DNA of 64,000 bases from Rhizobacter sp. AJA081-3 (GCF_017795745.1 NZ_CP059067.1:5332001-5396000); one strand, 5' to 3'. Shown: positions 13,790 to 23,470, counted from the stretch's first letter. Notes: a model not told the origin generated them from the sequence alone. Numbers and translations are program-made.

Positions 13790-14176
13790 TCAGTTCGCGG
13801 CCTGCGCCAGGCTGCGGTCCAGCGCGCGAATGCCGGCTGCGCGGATCAGCTGCTGCTGCGCCGGCGTGGCCACGCGCACCTCGGCTTCATTGGCCTCGGT
13901 GGCGCCCAAGCGGGCGGCCTCGCGGGCTTCGGCGACTACTTGAGCACGCGTCAGCGTCGAGGTGGCCACCGGCGCGGTCGAGGCCTCGGCGTAGTTGCGC
14001 GCTTCCAGCGTGCCGGCGCGCTGCGCCTGCTGCAGTTCGGCCTGGACTTCGGCGCGGCTCTTGCTCGACAGCATCGACGCGGGCTGGAAGTCCTGCGTGG
14101 CTTCTTGGGCGAAGGCGCTGCCGGCGCCGGCGAAGGAAACGAAGAGGGCGGAGGCGATCAGGGTCTTGGCGTTCAT
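13790..14176 (-). CDS. DUF4148 family secreted protein
   Basis: 128 residues with a clear signal peptide (MNAKTLIASALFVSFAGAGSAFA-Q). The mature part is Ala/Glu/Gln-rich and helical, with the repeated SRAEVQAELQQAQRAGTLE and TRAQVVAEAREAARLG segments that define DUF4148, a family seen mainly in Burkholderiales. Function is unknown; periplasmic location is inferred. An AAGGA ribosome binding site supports the start. It diverges from the two-component pair across 178 bases that hold a possible response-regulator site. Confidence 0.85.
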   Translation of the reverse strand: MNAKTLIASALFVSFAGAGSAFAQEATQDFQPASMLSSKSRAEVQAELQQAQRAGTLEARNYAEASTAPVATSTLTRAQVVAEAREAARLGATEANEAEVRVATPAQQQLIRAAGIRALDRSLAQAAN

Positions 14177-14283
14177 GGTGATGTCCTTGAGATGGAGGGG
14201 TGGATCGGTTCGGTTGTGCCGGCGTCGTCTGTCGGCATGGGATGAACTCTAGGAAGCCCGACTCACGCTTTCCGGACAGCGAG

Positions 14284-14299
14284 ATGACAAATTCGTAAT
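14284..14299. promoter_or_regulatory. Possible CopR/CusR-type operator
   Basis: ATGACAA (14284-14290), two spacer bases and TCGTAAT (14293-14299) form an imperfect inverted repeat. The left half matches the known cop/cus box half ATGACAA exactly and the right half matches five of seven positions. It lies about 56 bases before the response-regulator start and between it and the divergent DUF4148 gene. By-eye match only. Confidence 0.35.
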
Positions 14300-14354
14300 C
14301 CACCGACACCCGCATCGGTGCGAACATTCGCCGCGTTGCCACACCCTCCCCACC

Positions 14355-15032
14355 ATGCGCCTGCTCGTCATCGAGGATGAACCCAAGCTCGCCGACTACC
14401 TGCACAAGGGCCTGTCGGAGAACGGCTACGTCGTCGACGTGGCCGCCGACGGCATCCGCGGACGGCTGCTGGCCTGCGAGGGCGAGTACGACCTGGTGCT
14501 GCTCGACCTGATGCTCCCCGGCATCGACGGCTTCGGCGTGCTCAAGGCGATGCGCGAGCGCGGCCAGACGCCGGTGCTGATGCTCACGGCGCGCGACAAG
14601 ATCGAGGACCGCGTGCGTGGCCTGCAGGACGGCGCCGACGACTACCTCGTCAAGCCCTTCGCCTTCTCCGAACTGCTCGCCCGCGTCGGCGCGCTGCTGC
14701 GCCGCGGCGCCGCGACGAGCGCCACGACGACGCAGATGCGCCTGGCCGATCTCGAACTCGACCTGGCCAGCCGCAAGGCGCACCGCGACGGCAAGCGCCT
14801 GGACCTCACCGCCAAGGAGTTCACCCTGCTGACGCTGCTGCTGCGCCGACGCGGCCAGATCCTTTCGCGCACCACGCTGGCCGAGCAGGTGTGGGACATG
14901 AACTTCGACTCCGACACCAACGTCGTCGAGGTCGCGGTGCGCCGTCTGCGCGCCAAGCTCGACGACCCCTTCCCGAGCAAGCTGCTGCACACCGTGCGCG
15001 GCATGGGCTACGTGCTGGAGGACCGATCGTGA
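14355..15032 (+). CDS. OmpR/CusR-type response regulator
   Basis: 225 residues: a receiver domain with acidic pair Glu7-Asp8, phospho-acceptor Asp51 in LLDLMLPG and the conserved KP in LVKPF near residue 102, followed by an OmpR-type winged-helix DNA-binding domain (about 128-222, with [15 protein letters not shown] and [14 protein letters not shown]). The subfamily resembles the heavy-metal regulators CusR/CopR, but no metal-resistance genes are adjacent. The stop overlaps the kinase GTG as GTGA. It diverges from the DUF4148 gene, a plausible target. Confidence 0.9.
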   Translation: MRLLVIEDEPKLADYLHKGLSENGYVVDVAADGIRGRLLACEGEYDLVLLDLMLPGIDGFGVLKAMRERGQTPVLMLTARDKIEDRVRGLQDGADDYLVKPFAFSELLARVGALLRRGAATSATTTQMRLADLELDLASRKAHRDGKRLDLTAKEFTLLTLLLRRRGQILSRTTLAEQVWDMNFDSDTNVVEVAVRRLRAKLDDPFPSKLLHTVRGMGYVLEDRS

Positions 15033-16366
15033 TCGCCTCCTGCTCGCATTCGATCGGCGGGCGGCTGTCGCGCAAGCTGGCGCTCGTCACCATGCTGATG
15101 CTCGCGCTGCTGTTCACCGGCGCCTGGCTGTCGGTGAAGATGCTGATGAAGGAGAAGAACTTCGAGGAGCTGCAGTTCCGCGGCAACGTCATTGCACAGA
15201 TCCTCGCCCTGGAGCTGAAGAACGGCGGTGAGCAGGCCTGCCTGGCGCGCGTGCGCGCCGACGCGCCGATGCGCGCCAACACGCGGCTGGAACTGTGGCG
15301 CGCCGATGGCCAGCCGTTCTATGCCGACCCGAGCGCGGGTTCGCACGCGCTGTCCGAGCACACGCGCAGCGTCGATTTCGAGATCGAGGCCCCGCAGCTG
15401 ACCGGCGGCCTGCTGAAGGCGCGCTACACGGTCGACTTTTCCGCCGATGCCAAGTTCGGCCGCAACTGGCTGGTGGTCTTCGTCGTCATCACCTTGCTGG
15501 CCGGCGCGATGGTCTGGGCCGGCAGCCGCTGGCACGTCCGGCGTGCGCTGCGGCCGCTGAACGACCTGGCGGCGCAGACGCGCGCCATCTCGGCGCGCCG
15601 GCTCGATCACCGCCTGGCGCTGGCCGACCCGGCCGAGGAGCTGCTGCCCTGGGTCGAGCAGTTCAATGCGCTGATGGAGCGTCTCGAAGGCGCGGTGGCG
15701 CAGCTCGAGGGCTTCAACGCCGACGTCGCCCACGAACTGCGCACGCCGCTGGCCGCGCTGATCGGCCACACCGAGGTGGCCCTGGCGCGCGAGCGCCCGG
15801 CCGAGGTGCTGCGCGACACGCTGCTGTCCAACCTCGAGGAGGCGCAGCGCCTCGCGGCCCTGGTCAACGACATGCTGTTCCTGTCGCAGGCCGACCGCGG
15901 CGCCAGCGCGCGGCGCGGTCGCAGCGCCAGCCTGGCCGAGCTGGCGGCGCAGGTGGTCGAGTTCCACGAGGCGCTGCTCGAGGAGGCCGGCCTCGCGGTG
16001 CGCATCGAGGGTGATGCGCAGGCCGCGGTCGACGAGCCGCTGGTCAAGCGCGCGCTGGCCAACCTGCTCGGCAACGCGATCCGCTTCGCACAGCGCGGCT
16101 CCTGCGTCGTCGTTTGCATCGCGCCCGACGCCGCCGAGCAGGTGCGCGTGGAGGTGCGCAATGCCGGCGAGCCGATCGCGCCGCAGCACCTGGAGCGGCT
16201 GTTCGACCGCTTCTTCCGCGTCGACGCCGCGCGGCCCGACAGCCAGTCGCACCACGGCCTGGGGCTGGCCATCGTGGCGGCGATCGCGCGCATGCATGCC
16301 GGCCGGCCGCTGGCCGCCAGCGAGGGCGGCACGACGCGAGTCGGCTTCACGCTGGTCGCGCACTGA
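15029..16366 (+). CDS. Sensor histidine kinase, CusS/QseC-like
   Basis: 445 residues starting at a GTG that overlaps the response-regulator stop. Two membrane segments (about 21-43 and 150-172) bracket a periplasmic sensor of about 105 residues. A HAMP linker and dimerisation box [16 protein letters not shown] with phospho-His235 follow, then an ATPase domain with the N-box [11 protein letters not shown] and the glycine box HHGLGLAIV. The periplasmic domain has a single Cys and no obvious metal-binding cluster, so the signal is unknown. Acts with the coupled regulator. Confidence 0.88.
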   Translation: MIASCSHSIGGRLSRKLALVTMLMLALLFTGAWLSVKMLMKEKNFEELQFRGNVIAQILALELKNGGEQACLARVRADAPMRANTRLELWRADGQPFYADPSAGSHALSEHTRSVDFEIEAPQLTGGLLKARYTVDFSADAKFGRNWLVVFVVITLLAGAMVWAGSRWHVRRALRPLNDLAAQTRAISARRLDHRLALADPAEELLPWVEQFNALMERLEGAVAQLEGFNADVAHELRTPLAALIGHTEVALARERPAEVLRDTLLSNLEEAQRLAALVNDMLFLSQADRGASARRGRSASLAELAAQVVEFHEALLEEAGLAVRIEGDAQAAVDEPLVKRALANLLGNAIRFAQRGSCVVVCIAPDAAEQVRVEVRNAGEPIAPQHLERLFDRFFRVDAARPDSQSHHGLGLAIVAAIARMHAGRPLAASEGGTTRVGFTLVAH

Positions 16367-16406
16367 GACCGCACGCGCGGCGGCCCGCAGCGGCTAGCAT
16401 GGCCGC

Positions 16407-17048
16407 ATGATGCAACTGCACTACTTCCCCAGCAATGCGAGCATGACACCGCACATGGTGCTGGAGGAACTCGGCGCGCCCTACGAGCTCGTGCGCGTCG
16501 ACCGCACGATCAATGCGCACCACTCGCCCGAATACCTCAAGCTCAACCCGAACGGCAAGATCCCGGTGCTGGTCGACGGCGAGCTGGTGCTCTACGAGAC
16601 CGCCGCGATCACGCTGCACCTGGCCGACACCCATGCCGCCGCCGGCCTGGCACCGACGCTCGGCACGCCCGAGCGCGCGCACTTCTACAAGTGGCTGATG
16701 TGGCTGTCGAACACGCTGCAGGCGGAGATGCCGCTGTACTTCTACAGCGACCGCTGGGCCGACACACCCGAGGGCGCTGCCGCGCTGAAGCGCCATGCCG
16801 AGGCGCACATCGCCGGCATGGTCGACCAGCTCGAGGCCGAGCTCGTCCGCCACGGCGGCCCGTGGTTCCTGGGTGCGCACTACAGCGTGCTCGACCCTTA
16901 CGTGCTGATGCTGTGCCGCTGGACGCGCGGCATGGCGCGGCCGGCACGCACGCTGCCGCACCTGGGGCCGTACCTGCATCGTGTGCTCGCTCGGCCGGCT
17001 GTGCAGCGCGCCTACGCGCAGGAAGGACTGGGCGAGCCGCTTGTGTGA
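16407..17048 (+). CDS. Glutathione S-transferase family protein
   Basis: 213 residues of soluble GST architecture: an N-terminal thioredoxin fold (about 1-80) with NPNGKIPVL carrying the cis-proline and the YETAAITLHLAD glutathione-site helix, then an all-alpha C-terminal domain. The position after the first strand (SNASMTPH) offers a serine as the usual catalytic hydroxyl. Substrate unknown. Two adjacent ATGs are possible starts. It stands 40 bases after the kinase gene on the same strand and is probably independent. Confidence 0.85.
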   Translation: MMQLHYFPSNASMTPHMVLEELGAPYELVRVDRTINAHHSPEYLKLNPNGKIPVLVDGELVLYETAAITLHLADTHAAAGLAPTLGTPERAHFYKWLMWLSNTLQAEMPLYFYSDRWADTPEGAAALKRHAEAHIAGMVDQLEAELVRHGGPWFLGAHYSVLDPYVLMLCRWTRGMARPARTLPHLGPYLHRVLARPAVQRAYAQEGLGEPLV

Positions 17049-17063
17049 GGGCGCGGCGCCGGC

Positions 17064-17873
17064 TCAGCCCTTGCCGACCAGCCCCTTGAGCGCCTGCTTG
17101 AGGCGCCGCCGCGTGGCCTTCAGCGCACTGGGCGGCGGCGCCCAGTCGGCGACGGCAGGGCTGCCGACCGCGAGCACTTCCGACTTGTGCATCGGTGCCT
17201 TGTGCACCACCACCATGCTGTCGTAGTAGCTCACCGAGCGCACGGTGCGCGTGAAGTCGTCGGGCGCGAAGCGGGTCGTGTCCTCGGAGTGCCAGGCGTT
17301 CAGCGCGTCGATCCAGCGTTTGCTGTACTCGATGAACGAGCCGCGCCGGTGCAGCCCGCCGCCGTACTTGCGCCAGTACGAGGTGTGCGTGTCCTCGCAG
17401 AGGTAGACGCCGCGTTCGGCCACGCAGGGAAACAGCTCCTCGAAGGTGGCGATCTGCTGCGCCATCGTGTGGCCGCCGTCGTCGATGAGGATGTCGATGC
17501 GCGGCACCCGCTGCGCGATCGAGCGCAGGAAGGCGCGGTCGGCCTGGTCGCCGATGAAGATCTCGACGCCGTCTTCCTCGAGCGACTTGCAGTGCGGGTT
17601 GATGTCGACACCGTAGATGCGCGCCTGCGGGCCGAAGTATTTGCGCCACAGCTGCAGCGAACCGCCGTGGTTGACGCCGAACTCGACGATGGTCACGTCG
17701 GTGCCGCGAAAGCGCGACACGTGCTCGTCGTACACGCTGAAGTAGTGGGCCCACTTCTGCATCAGGCGGCCCTGGTGCTCGTGGAACAGGCGTTCGAGGT
17801 CGTTCGTCGGGCGGGGTGCCGGGGCACTCGACATGGCTGCATCCGCAGTGGCGATGCGTGGATTGTCACGCAC
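17064..17873 (-). CDS. Class I SAM-dependent methyltransferase, CmcI/MycE-like
   Basis: 269 residues. Motif I reads VEFGVNHGGSLQLWRKYFG and motif II YGVDINPHC; LIDDGGHTMAQQ matches the metal and substrate-side segment of the cephalosporin-hydroxylase/macrocin O-methyltransferase group. The C-terminus is basic. Such enzymes often modify sugars or surface glycans, but no glycan genes are next to it, so the acceptor is unknown. An alternative ATG 13 codons in (MSSAPA) would also give an intact domain. Confidence 0.8.
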   Translation of the reverse strand: MRDNPRIATADAAMSSAPAPRPTNDLERLFHEHQGRLMQKWAHYFSVYDEHVSRFRGTDVTIVEFGVNHGGSLQLWRKYFGPQARIYGVDINPHCKSLEEDGVEIFIGDQADRAFLRSIAQRVPRIDILIDDGGHTMAQQIATFEELFPCVAERGVYLCEDTHTSYWRKYGGGLHRRGSFIEYSKRWIDALNAWHSEDTTRFAPDDFTRTVRSVSYYDSMVVVHKAPMHKSEVLAVGSPAVADWAPPPSALKATRRRLKQALKGLVGKG

Positions 17874-17885
17874 CGCCGCGGCCGC

Positions 17886-20372
17886 TCAGCGCACCAGCGC
17901 GAACAGCTCCTCGGCGACGAGGCGCTGCTCGAGCTCGAAGTAGTGCGTGTGCGCGTCGGCGCCGATGCAGCCGTCCTTCCAGGCGCGGCCCTGGCTGTCG
18001 CGGCCCTGCTGCATCGGGCCGTCGTAGCGTGCCGGATCCACCTGCAGCGGTGCCGGGCGGGTGTCGTCGCTCGCCGCCCACAGCCAGCGCCCGACATAGT
18101 CGCCGCTGCCCCACAGGTTCGACCAGTGATGCAGACCCAGCTCGTGCGGCTGCGGGCCAGTCCATCCGGTGCCGGCGGCATGCTGAACTCGATCCAGTAC
18201 CCAGGGGTACAGCGCCGGGAAGCGTAGCGCGTAGAGCTGGCGCAGCGGGCTGCCGACAGTGAGCAGGCGAAGGCCGACGGCGTCGAGCCATTCGCGCAGC
18301 GCCTGCAGGTCGACCTGGCCGGCGGCGGTGGCCGGCCGGCCGAGCCGGTCGCGCTGCTGCAGGTAGCGCAGCAGCTCGGCCGTGATCACCGTGCCCTGGC
18401 TGTGCGCGACGATCACCACGCGGGTGTAGCCCTGGCGCCGCACGTGGTCGAGCAGCGCCACGTAGCGCTCGACGATGCGCACGCGGCAGATCGCATCGCG
18501 CGGGAACTCGCGGAAGTGGTTGTCGACGTCGAGCGCAGCGTCCAGCGGCGCGCGGATCGCCTGCAGCTGCTTGATCGCCACCTTGCCCAGGGCCATCAGG
18601 CCGGCCGCACCGCCGGCAATGCCGATGACGATGCCGCCCAGCCAGTTCTTCGAGAGGCGCTCGACGGCGTCGACCATGCCTTGCAGGTGCAGGTCGAAGG
18701 CAGCCGGGTAGGGCACCAGCCCGCTGCGCGCGAGCTGCGACATCAGCAGCAGCAACGCGACGATCGCGGCACCGAGCGCCACCGCCAGGCCCCACAGCCG
18801 CACCAGGCGCTCGATGGCGCGGTAACCCGTGCTCAGCCAGCGGCCCAGGCCCGCCGCCGCGGGCAGCGCCATGCGCATCTCGCGCAGGATGCTGGGCAGG
18901 AACACCAGCGCCACGAAGCCCAGCAGCGCGAGCAGGAACAGCGCCACCAGCGCAAAGCTCGAGGCATTGCGTTGCGCGCGCCAGTCCAGGAAGTCCGACG
19001 CGCACATCGCCGCCGGCGAGCCGACGAACCACCAGGGCTCGTACAGCGCACATCCGAGCATCGAGCGCAGCGCCCAGGCCGACAGCATGAAGCCGATCAT
19101 CAGCAGCACGAGGAAGGCGCCCACCGAGCTGAACAGGCCGAGCCGCGCGGTGACCAGCGTCTGCCGGTGGTCGCGCCCGGCGCGGCCGCCGCGCCACAGC
19201 GCCCATTCCGACAGCAGCACGCTGGCCGCCACCAGCAGAGCGAGCAGCGGCCAGAGCACGGCGTGCGCGAGCAGCAAGGCCTCCAGCGCGCCCAGCGTGC
19301 CGTTGATCCAGCCGGCCGAGCCGGAGAAGCCTGCGCTTCGGCCGAACAAGGCGACGCACGACAACGTGACGGCATACAGCATCCAGCCGATGCCCAGCAC
19401 GGCGCGGAAGCGCTGCTCGCAGTAGGCGAGGAAGCGGTGATAAAGCAGGCTCAGAACGGCCAGCCAGGCGAGCGTCACGGCGAGCAGCGCCTGCCCGGTG
19501 CCGAGCAGCGCCCAGACCGCCGCGCCGACCAGCGCGCCCAGCGGCAGCGCGGCGCGCCAGCGCCAGCCTCTCAGCCAGACCAGTCCCGCCGCCACGCCCA
19601 CCGCAGCGATCGCCGTGGCCGCGACCCGGGTGCCGTTGGTGTGCGCGGCGAACAGCAGCGCCGGCGCCAGGATCAGCGTGCACATCACCAGCTGCAGCGC
19701 CAGCAGGGCGAGCAGGCGCGAATACAGCCAGTCGGCGCTGCGCTGCACCCGCCCCAGCCAGGTCAGCTCGCTGCGGCCGGCCAGGCGCTCGGCCAGGGAG
19801 AGCGCATCCACGCCCAGACGCGAGAGATGGAACAACAGCGTGAACAGCTCGGCGACGATGCTCGCCACGCTGCCGGGCAGGCGCGACAGGTCGGCCCAGT
19901 ACATCTCGAACACGTCGGCCCGCAGTGCGGGCCCGTCCACCGCATGCACCGACACCGTGGTGGGCTGGGCGGCATGGTGCCGGCGCGCGCCCTGGGCCTT
20001 GGCGAGCAGGTAGTCGGTGAAGCGCACGCCGGTGTCGGCAGCGGCCGCGTGCGGCGCGGCGCTGTTGGCCTGCGCCGCGCCGGTGTCCATGCCGCCGATC
20101 GCATCGTCGAGGAAGTCGCTGCGCCACGACTGCCGCAGCGACTTGCGGCCGCGCCCACCCCAGCCCTGCGGACGCCAGCGGCGGTAGGGCACGGCCGGAT
20201 CGAGCGGCGGCACGGAAAGCGGCAACTCCTGCGCAACGCTGCGGCCGCCACTGGCCGCCGCGAGCTGCAGCGCCACCGCTTCGCCGGTGTCCCCGTGCTT
20301 CTGGTCGGCGATGCCGTGCACGGCGATCACGGCGACACGGTCGGCGTGGGGGCGTTCGGGTGAGGTGGCCAT
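17886..20372 (-). CDS. Multi-pass membrane protein with split alpha/beta-hydrolase (lipase-like) fold
   Basis: 828 residues. The N-terminus has the first hydrolase strand and oxyanion turn VAVIAVHGIADQ (about 13-24). A long centre (about 215-600) has roughly eight to ten hydrophobic segments with polar loops. The nucleophile elbow VVIVAHSQGTV, with candidate Ser658, appears only near the C-terminus, followed by LLTVGSPLRQLYALRF and a late DAHTHYFEL that could supply Asp/His. Thus the hydrolase core is interrupted by a membrane domain. I do not recognise a characterised member; lipase, esterase or acyltransferase roles are all possible. A CGGAG site precedes the ATG. Confidence 0.72.
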   Translation of the reverse strand: MATSPERPHADRVAVIAVHGIADQKHGDTGEAVALQLAAASGGRSVAQELPLSVPPLDPAVPYRRWRPQGWGGRGRKSLRQSWRSDFLDDAIGGMDTGAAQANSAAPHAAAADTGVRFTDYLLAKAQGARRHHAAQPTTVSVHAVDGPALRADVFEMYWADLSRLPGSVASIVAELFTLLFHLSRLGVDALSLAERLAGRSELTWLGRVQRSADWLYSRLLALLALQLVMCTLILAPALLFAAHTNGTRVAATAIAAVGVAAGLVWLRGWRWRAALPLGALVGAAVWALLGTGQALLAVTLAWLAVLSLLYHRFLAYCEQRFRAVLGIGWMLYAVTLSCVALFGRSAGFSGSAGWINGTLGALEALLLAHAVLWPLLALLVAASVLLSEWALWRGGRAGRDHRQTLVTARLGLFSSVGAFLVLLMIGFMLSAWALRSMLGCALYEPWWFVGSPAAMCASDFLDWRAQRNASSFALVALFLLALLGFVALVFLPSILREMRMALPAAAGLGRWLSTGYRAIERLVRLWGLAVALGAAIVALLLLMSQLARSGLVPYPAAFDLHLQGMVDAVERLSKNWLGGIVIGIAGGAAGLMALGKVAIKQLQAIRAPLDAALDVDNHFREFPRDAICRVRIVERYVALLDHVRRQGYTRVVIVAHSQGTVITAELLRYLQQRDRLGRPATAAGQVDLQALREWLDAVGLRLLTVGSPLRQLYALRFPALYPWVLDRVQHAAGTGWTGPQPHELGLHHWSNLWGSGDYVGRWLWAASDDTRPAPLQVDPARYDGPMQQGRDSQGRAWKDGCIGADAHTHYFELEQRLVAEELFALVR

Positions 20373-20462
20373 GGGGGCTCCGCGCGGGACAGGGTGGCGA
20401 AGGCTAACGCGCCGTGGCTGGCGGCGTCATCCCCAGAAGGCGTGCAGGCCGGCCCGCCTTCG

Positions 20463-21797
20463 CTAGGCCGCGAGCCGCGCGCGCCAGTGCTCGACCTGCG
20501 GCGTGGCACCGCGCGCCAGCAGCCGCTCGTTGAGCAGCGCGCGGCCGAGCGCGCGGTCGCCTTGCGGTAGCGAGCACGCAGCCAGCAGCGTCTGGTCGAC
20601 CAGGTCGCGCTGCGCGTGGCTGCCGCCGAAGCGGTGCGCGGTTTCGCGAAGCGGCGCGAGCAGCCGGATCGCCAAGGCCGCGTCGCCGGCGTCGAAGGCG
20701 AGCAGCGCACGCATCAGCGGCAGGCCGACCTCGCGCGCCATGGCGGCGTTGCTGTCGGTGCCACGCTCGGCGCGGCGCTGCACGGCGGCGAACAACGCTT
20801 GCGCACGCGGCGCGTCGCTCAGGCCGATCAGCGCGATCAGCATGTGCGCGTCGTTGAACGCGGAGTGGCCGGCGTCGCGCGGTGTCAGGTCCCAGCCCTG
20901 CGCGAGATCGGCCCAGCGCGCGGCGAGGCCGAGCGTGCCGTCGGCGTCGAGCAGGCGCAGGCGCCACAGCAGCGCGGCGCCGTCGAGGCGCTGCAGCGTC
21001 AGCACCGCGTGCGCGCCGCCCTGGTGGGCGTCGTGCAGGGCCAGCGCACCGGGGAGGTCCATCGCCTCCAGATGGAAGAGCGCGAGGTGCCACCAATGGT
21101 GACCCGCGAAGCCGTTACCCTCGGCCCAGACCGGCTCTTGTTCGTGCAGCCAGCGCCGGCCCTCGTCGAAGCGGCCCTGCATCTCCATCACGTGCGCCAC
21201 CGCATGCGTGGCCCAGGGCACCTTGGCATCGCCGGCCGTGGCCTCGCGGCCCGCCGCCTCGGCCTGCGCATAGAGGTTGTTCTCCTCCAGGCCGAAGGCA
21301 TGCATGCCCAGAAGGTAAGGGCGCAGCGCGTCGTCGCGCGGCCACTGGGGCAGCACGCGGGCGACCCGCTGGCGCAGGTTGCGCGCATCGCCGCGATAGA
21401 AGTCGAACAGGTGCGCCCACTGCAGCGCGTAGAGGTCGCGCGGGTGTTGCAGCAGGATCTGCTCCCAGGCCGCGCAGGCGCCGTGCCAGTCGCCCGCAGC
21501 GCAGCGGTCGGCAGCCGCCCAATGGGCGCGCTCGCGCTCGGGCGCGTGGGCGGCGAGCAGGTCGGCCTGGTCGAGTGCGGCGCGCGCGTCGGCCACCAGC
21601 GAGGGTTCGGTCAGCGTGAGCAGGAAGCTCGCGCGCATCACGTGCGGCAGCATCCAGCCCGGGTCGGCAGCGATCGCGGCATCGAGGTCGGCCAGCGGCG
21701 CGTCGAAGAAGGAGCACATGCGCCACAGCGCGGTCTCGGCGTGTCCCAGCGCGTCGTGCGACGCCGTTCCGACCGGGTTGCCGCGAGCGTCTTGCAT
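20463..21797 (-). CDS. TPR protein of the TTC38 type
   Basis: 444 residues, soluble, composed of helical pairs resembling tetratricopeptide repeats. HHWWHLALFHLEAMDLPGAL and HAVAHVMEMQGRFDEG are characteristic of the tetratricopeptide-repeat-38 group, a conserved but poorly understood family. The ATG at 21797 lies four bases after the amidase stop, so translation is probably coupled; a longer start at 21860 would overlap the amidase. Its job with the amidase and the peptide transporter is not known. Family call moderately sure. Confidence 0.75.
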   Translation of the reverse strand: MQDARGNPVGTASHDALGHAETALWRMCSFFDAPLADLDAAIAADPGWMLPHVMRASFLLTLTEPSLVADARAALDQADLLAAHAPERERAHWAAADRCAAGDWHGACAAWEQILLQHPRDLYALQWAHLFDFYRGDARNLRQRVARVLPQWPRDDALRPYLLGMHAFGLEENNLYAQAEAAGREATAGDAKVPWATHAVAHVMEMQGRFDEGRRWLHEQEPVWAEGNGFAGHHWWHLALFHLEAMDLPGALALHDAHQGGAHAVLTLQRLDGAALLWRLRLLDADGTLGLAARWADLAQGWDLTPRDAGHSAFNDAHMLIALIGLSDAPRAQALFAAVQRRAERGTDSNAAMAREVGLPLMRALLAFDAGDAALAIRLLAPLRETAHRFGGSHAQRDLVDQTLLAACSLPQGDRALGRALLNERLLARGATPQVEHWRARLAA

Positions 21798-21801
21798 GGG
21801 C

Positions 21802-23193
21802 TCAGGCCGAAGGCGGCTGCGGCCAGGGCCGCTGCGCCGGCCGAAGTTGCTCCCAGGCATGGCAGACCTGCAGCACGCCGAGGTCGTCGTGGCGCGGCCC
21901 GGTGATCTGCATCCCGATCGGCAAGCCGGCGCGTGTGTAGCCGCAGTTGATGCTCGCCGACGGTTGCTCGCTCATGTTGAAGGGCAGCGTGAAACCGATG
22001 TGCTCGAGCGGCCGCGCCGGGTCGTCGGTGGGGCTGGCGAGTTCAGCGGCATAGGCCGCGATCGGCGCCGTCGGCGAGATCACGACGTCGAAGGGCGCGC
22101 AGGCGGCCACTGCGGCGTCGCGCATCGCGCCCATCTGGCTGTAGCCTCGGAACACTTGCTCGCCGGTGAGGCCCGCGCCGCCGCGCGCCCATTCGACGAT
22201 GAAGGGCAGCACCCTGGCGCGGCGCGCCTCGGGCAGCGCGGAGATGTCCATCCAGCTGCGGCAACGCCAGAAGGTGTCCATGCCGTCGATCATGGCGCGT
22301 GTCATGAAGGGCCGCAGCGGCTCGACGATGGCGCCGGCGCGCTCGAACAGGCGCGCGGCCGCCTCCACCGCGGCGCGCGTGTCGGGCTCCACCGGCAGGC
22401 CCCAGCCGGCGTCGAGCTGCAGCCCGATGCGCAGGCCCTTCAGCTCGCGGTGCAGCTGCTGCCAGGCGATGTCCTGCCAGGGCAGGCTCATGGTGTCGCG
22501 CGCATCGGGGTGGCTGAGCACGCCCATCATCAGCGCGGCATCGGCCACCGTGCGCGTCATCGGCCCGGCCACGCGTCCGGCGTAGGGCGGGTGGATCGGG
22601 ATGCGGCCGAGGCTGGGCTTGAGGGTGAAGATGCCGCACCAGGCGGCGGGCAGCCGCACCGAGCCGCCGATGTCGGTGCCTAGGTGCAGTGGCCCGTAGC
22701 CGGCGGCGGCACCGGCACCCGCGCCGGCGCTGCTGCCGCCGGGGTTCTTCGTGAGGTCCCAGGGGTTGCGCGTGAGCGCATGGAAGCTCGACAGCCCCGA
22801 AGACAGCATGCCGTAGTCGGGCATGGTGGTCTTGCCCAGGATCACCGCGCCGGCCTCGCGCAGCCGCGCCGCAGGCGGCGCGTCCTGCGCCGCGGGCACG
22901 AGCTCGGTGGCGGCGGTACCCAGTGGCACCGGTACGCCTTTCGTCGCGATGTTCTCCTTGATCATCGTCGGCACGCCGTCGAGCGCACCCATCGGCTCAC
23001 CCTTCAGCCAGCGCGCCTGCGAAGCCTCGGCCTGTACCAGCGCGGCCTCGGGGTCGAGCGCGTAGGTGGCGTGAAGATGCGGCTCCCAGCGGCCGATGTG
23101 ACGCAGCACCGCGCGCGTCACATCGACGGGCGAGGCGGCCTTGCGGTGGTAGAGGTCGAGCAGGGCGATGGCGGTGAGGTCGTGGAGTTCCAT
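21802..23193 (-). CDS. Amidase signature family hydrolase
   Basis: 463 residues with the complete Ser-cisSer-Lys triad: Lys79 in PTMIKENI, the Gly/Ser-rich GGSSAGAGAG (cis-Ser about 154) and Ser178 in TDIGGSVRLPA. Members hydrolyse carboxamides (amino-acid amides, allophanate, aryl amides); no residue reveals the substrate. It lies downstream of a peptide-type binding protein gene and directly upstream of the TPR gene, so it may process an imported amide. No signal peptide, hence cytosolic. Ordinary length for the family. Confidence 0.88.
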   Translation of the reverse strand: MELHDLTAIALLDLYHRKAASPVDVTRAVLRHIGRWEPHLHATYALDPEAALVQAEASQARWLKGEPMGALDGVPTMIKENIATKGVPVPLGTAATELVPAAQDAPPAARLREAGAVILGKTTMPDYGMLSSGLSSFHALTRNPWDLTKNPGGSSAGAGAGAAAGYGPLHLGTDIGGSVRLPAAWCGIFTLKPSLGRIPIHPPYAGRVAGPMTRTVADAALMMGVLSHPDARDTMSLPWQDIAWQQLHRELKGLRIGLQLDAGWGLPVEPDTRAAVEAAARLFERAGAIVEPLRPFMTRAMIDGMDTFWRCRSWMDISALPEARRARVLPFIVEWARGGAGLTGEQVFRGYSQMGAMRDAAVAACAPFDVVISPTAPIAAYAAELASPTDDPARPLEHIGFTLPFNMSEQPSASINCGYTRAGLPIGMQITGPRHDDLGVLQVCHAWEQLRPAQRPWPQPPSA

Positions 23194-23264
23194 TTCAGTC
23201 AGGGGTCCATGGATTCAGAACGACCGTTCCGTTCGGCGCGCGGGCAGGCGGTCCGGGTATGCGC

Positions 23265-23371
23265 TCTCCGGCCCACGCTCGCGGTCGCCCTGGCGGTGGC
23301 AGGCCGAAGCAGGTCTTGACGAGGTATGCCGCCGCGTCCCTCGGTGGTCGCCCGCGAGCGTGGGCCGGAGA
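23265..23371. repeat. Long-armed inverted repeat between binding protein and amidase
   Basis: A 19-base arm at 23265-23283 is exactly complementary in inverted order to 23353-23371, separated by 69 bases. It fills much of the 277-base gap between the transporter binding-protein gene and the amidase, where no gene is seen. There is no T run, so it is not a typical intrinsic terminator. A REP/BIME-like element or mRNA-processing hairpin is possible; only a genome-wide search would tell. Confidence 0.7.
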
Positions 23372-23470
23372 ACGCGGGTACCGCCGCCGCTCTGCGACCA
23401 TGCCCGTCGCATGCAGAGCAGACCCACGAACACTGCAGTGGGCCGCCAGCGGACTCCTGCTTGATCCACA

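Noticed and set aside
20385-20462. GCGAAGGC/GCCTTCGC inverted pair in the gap between the TPR and hydrolase genes
   Set aside because: Only eight bases with a spacer of over 50 in very GC-rich sequence; easily due to chance and no T run.
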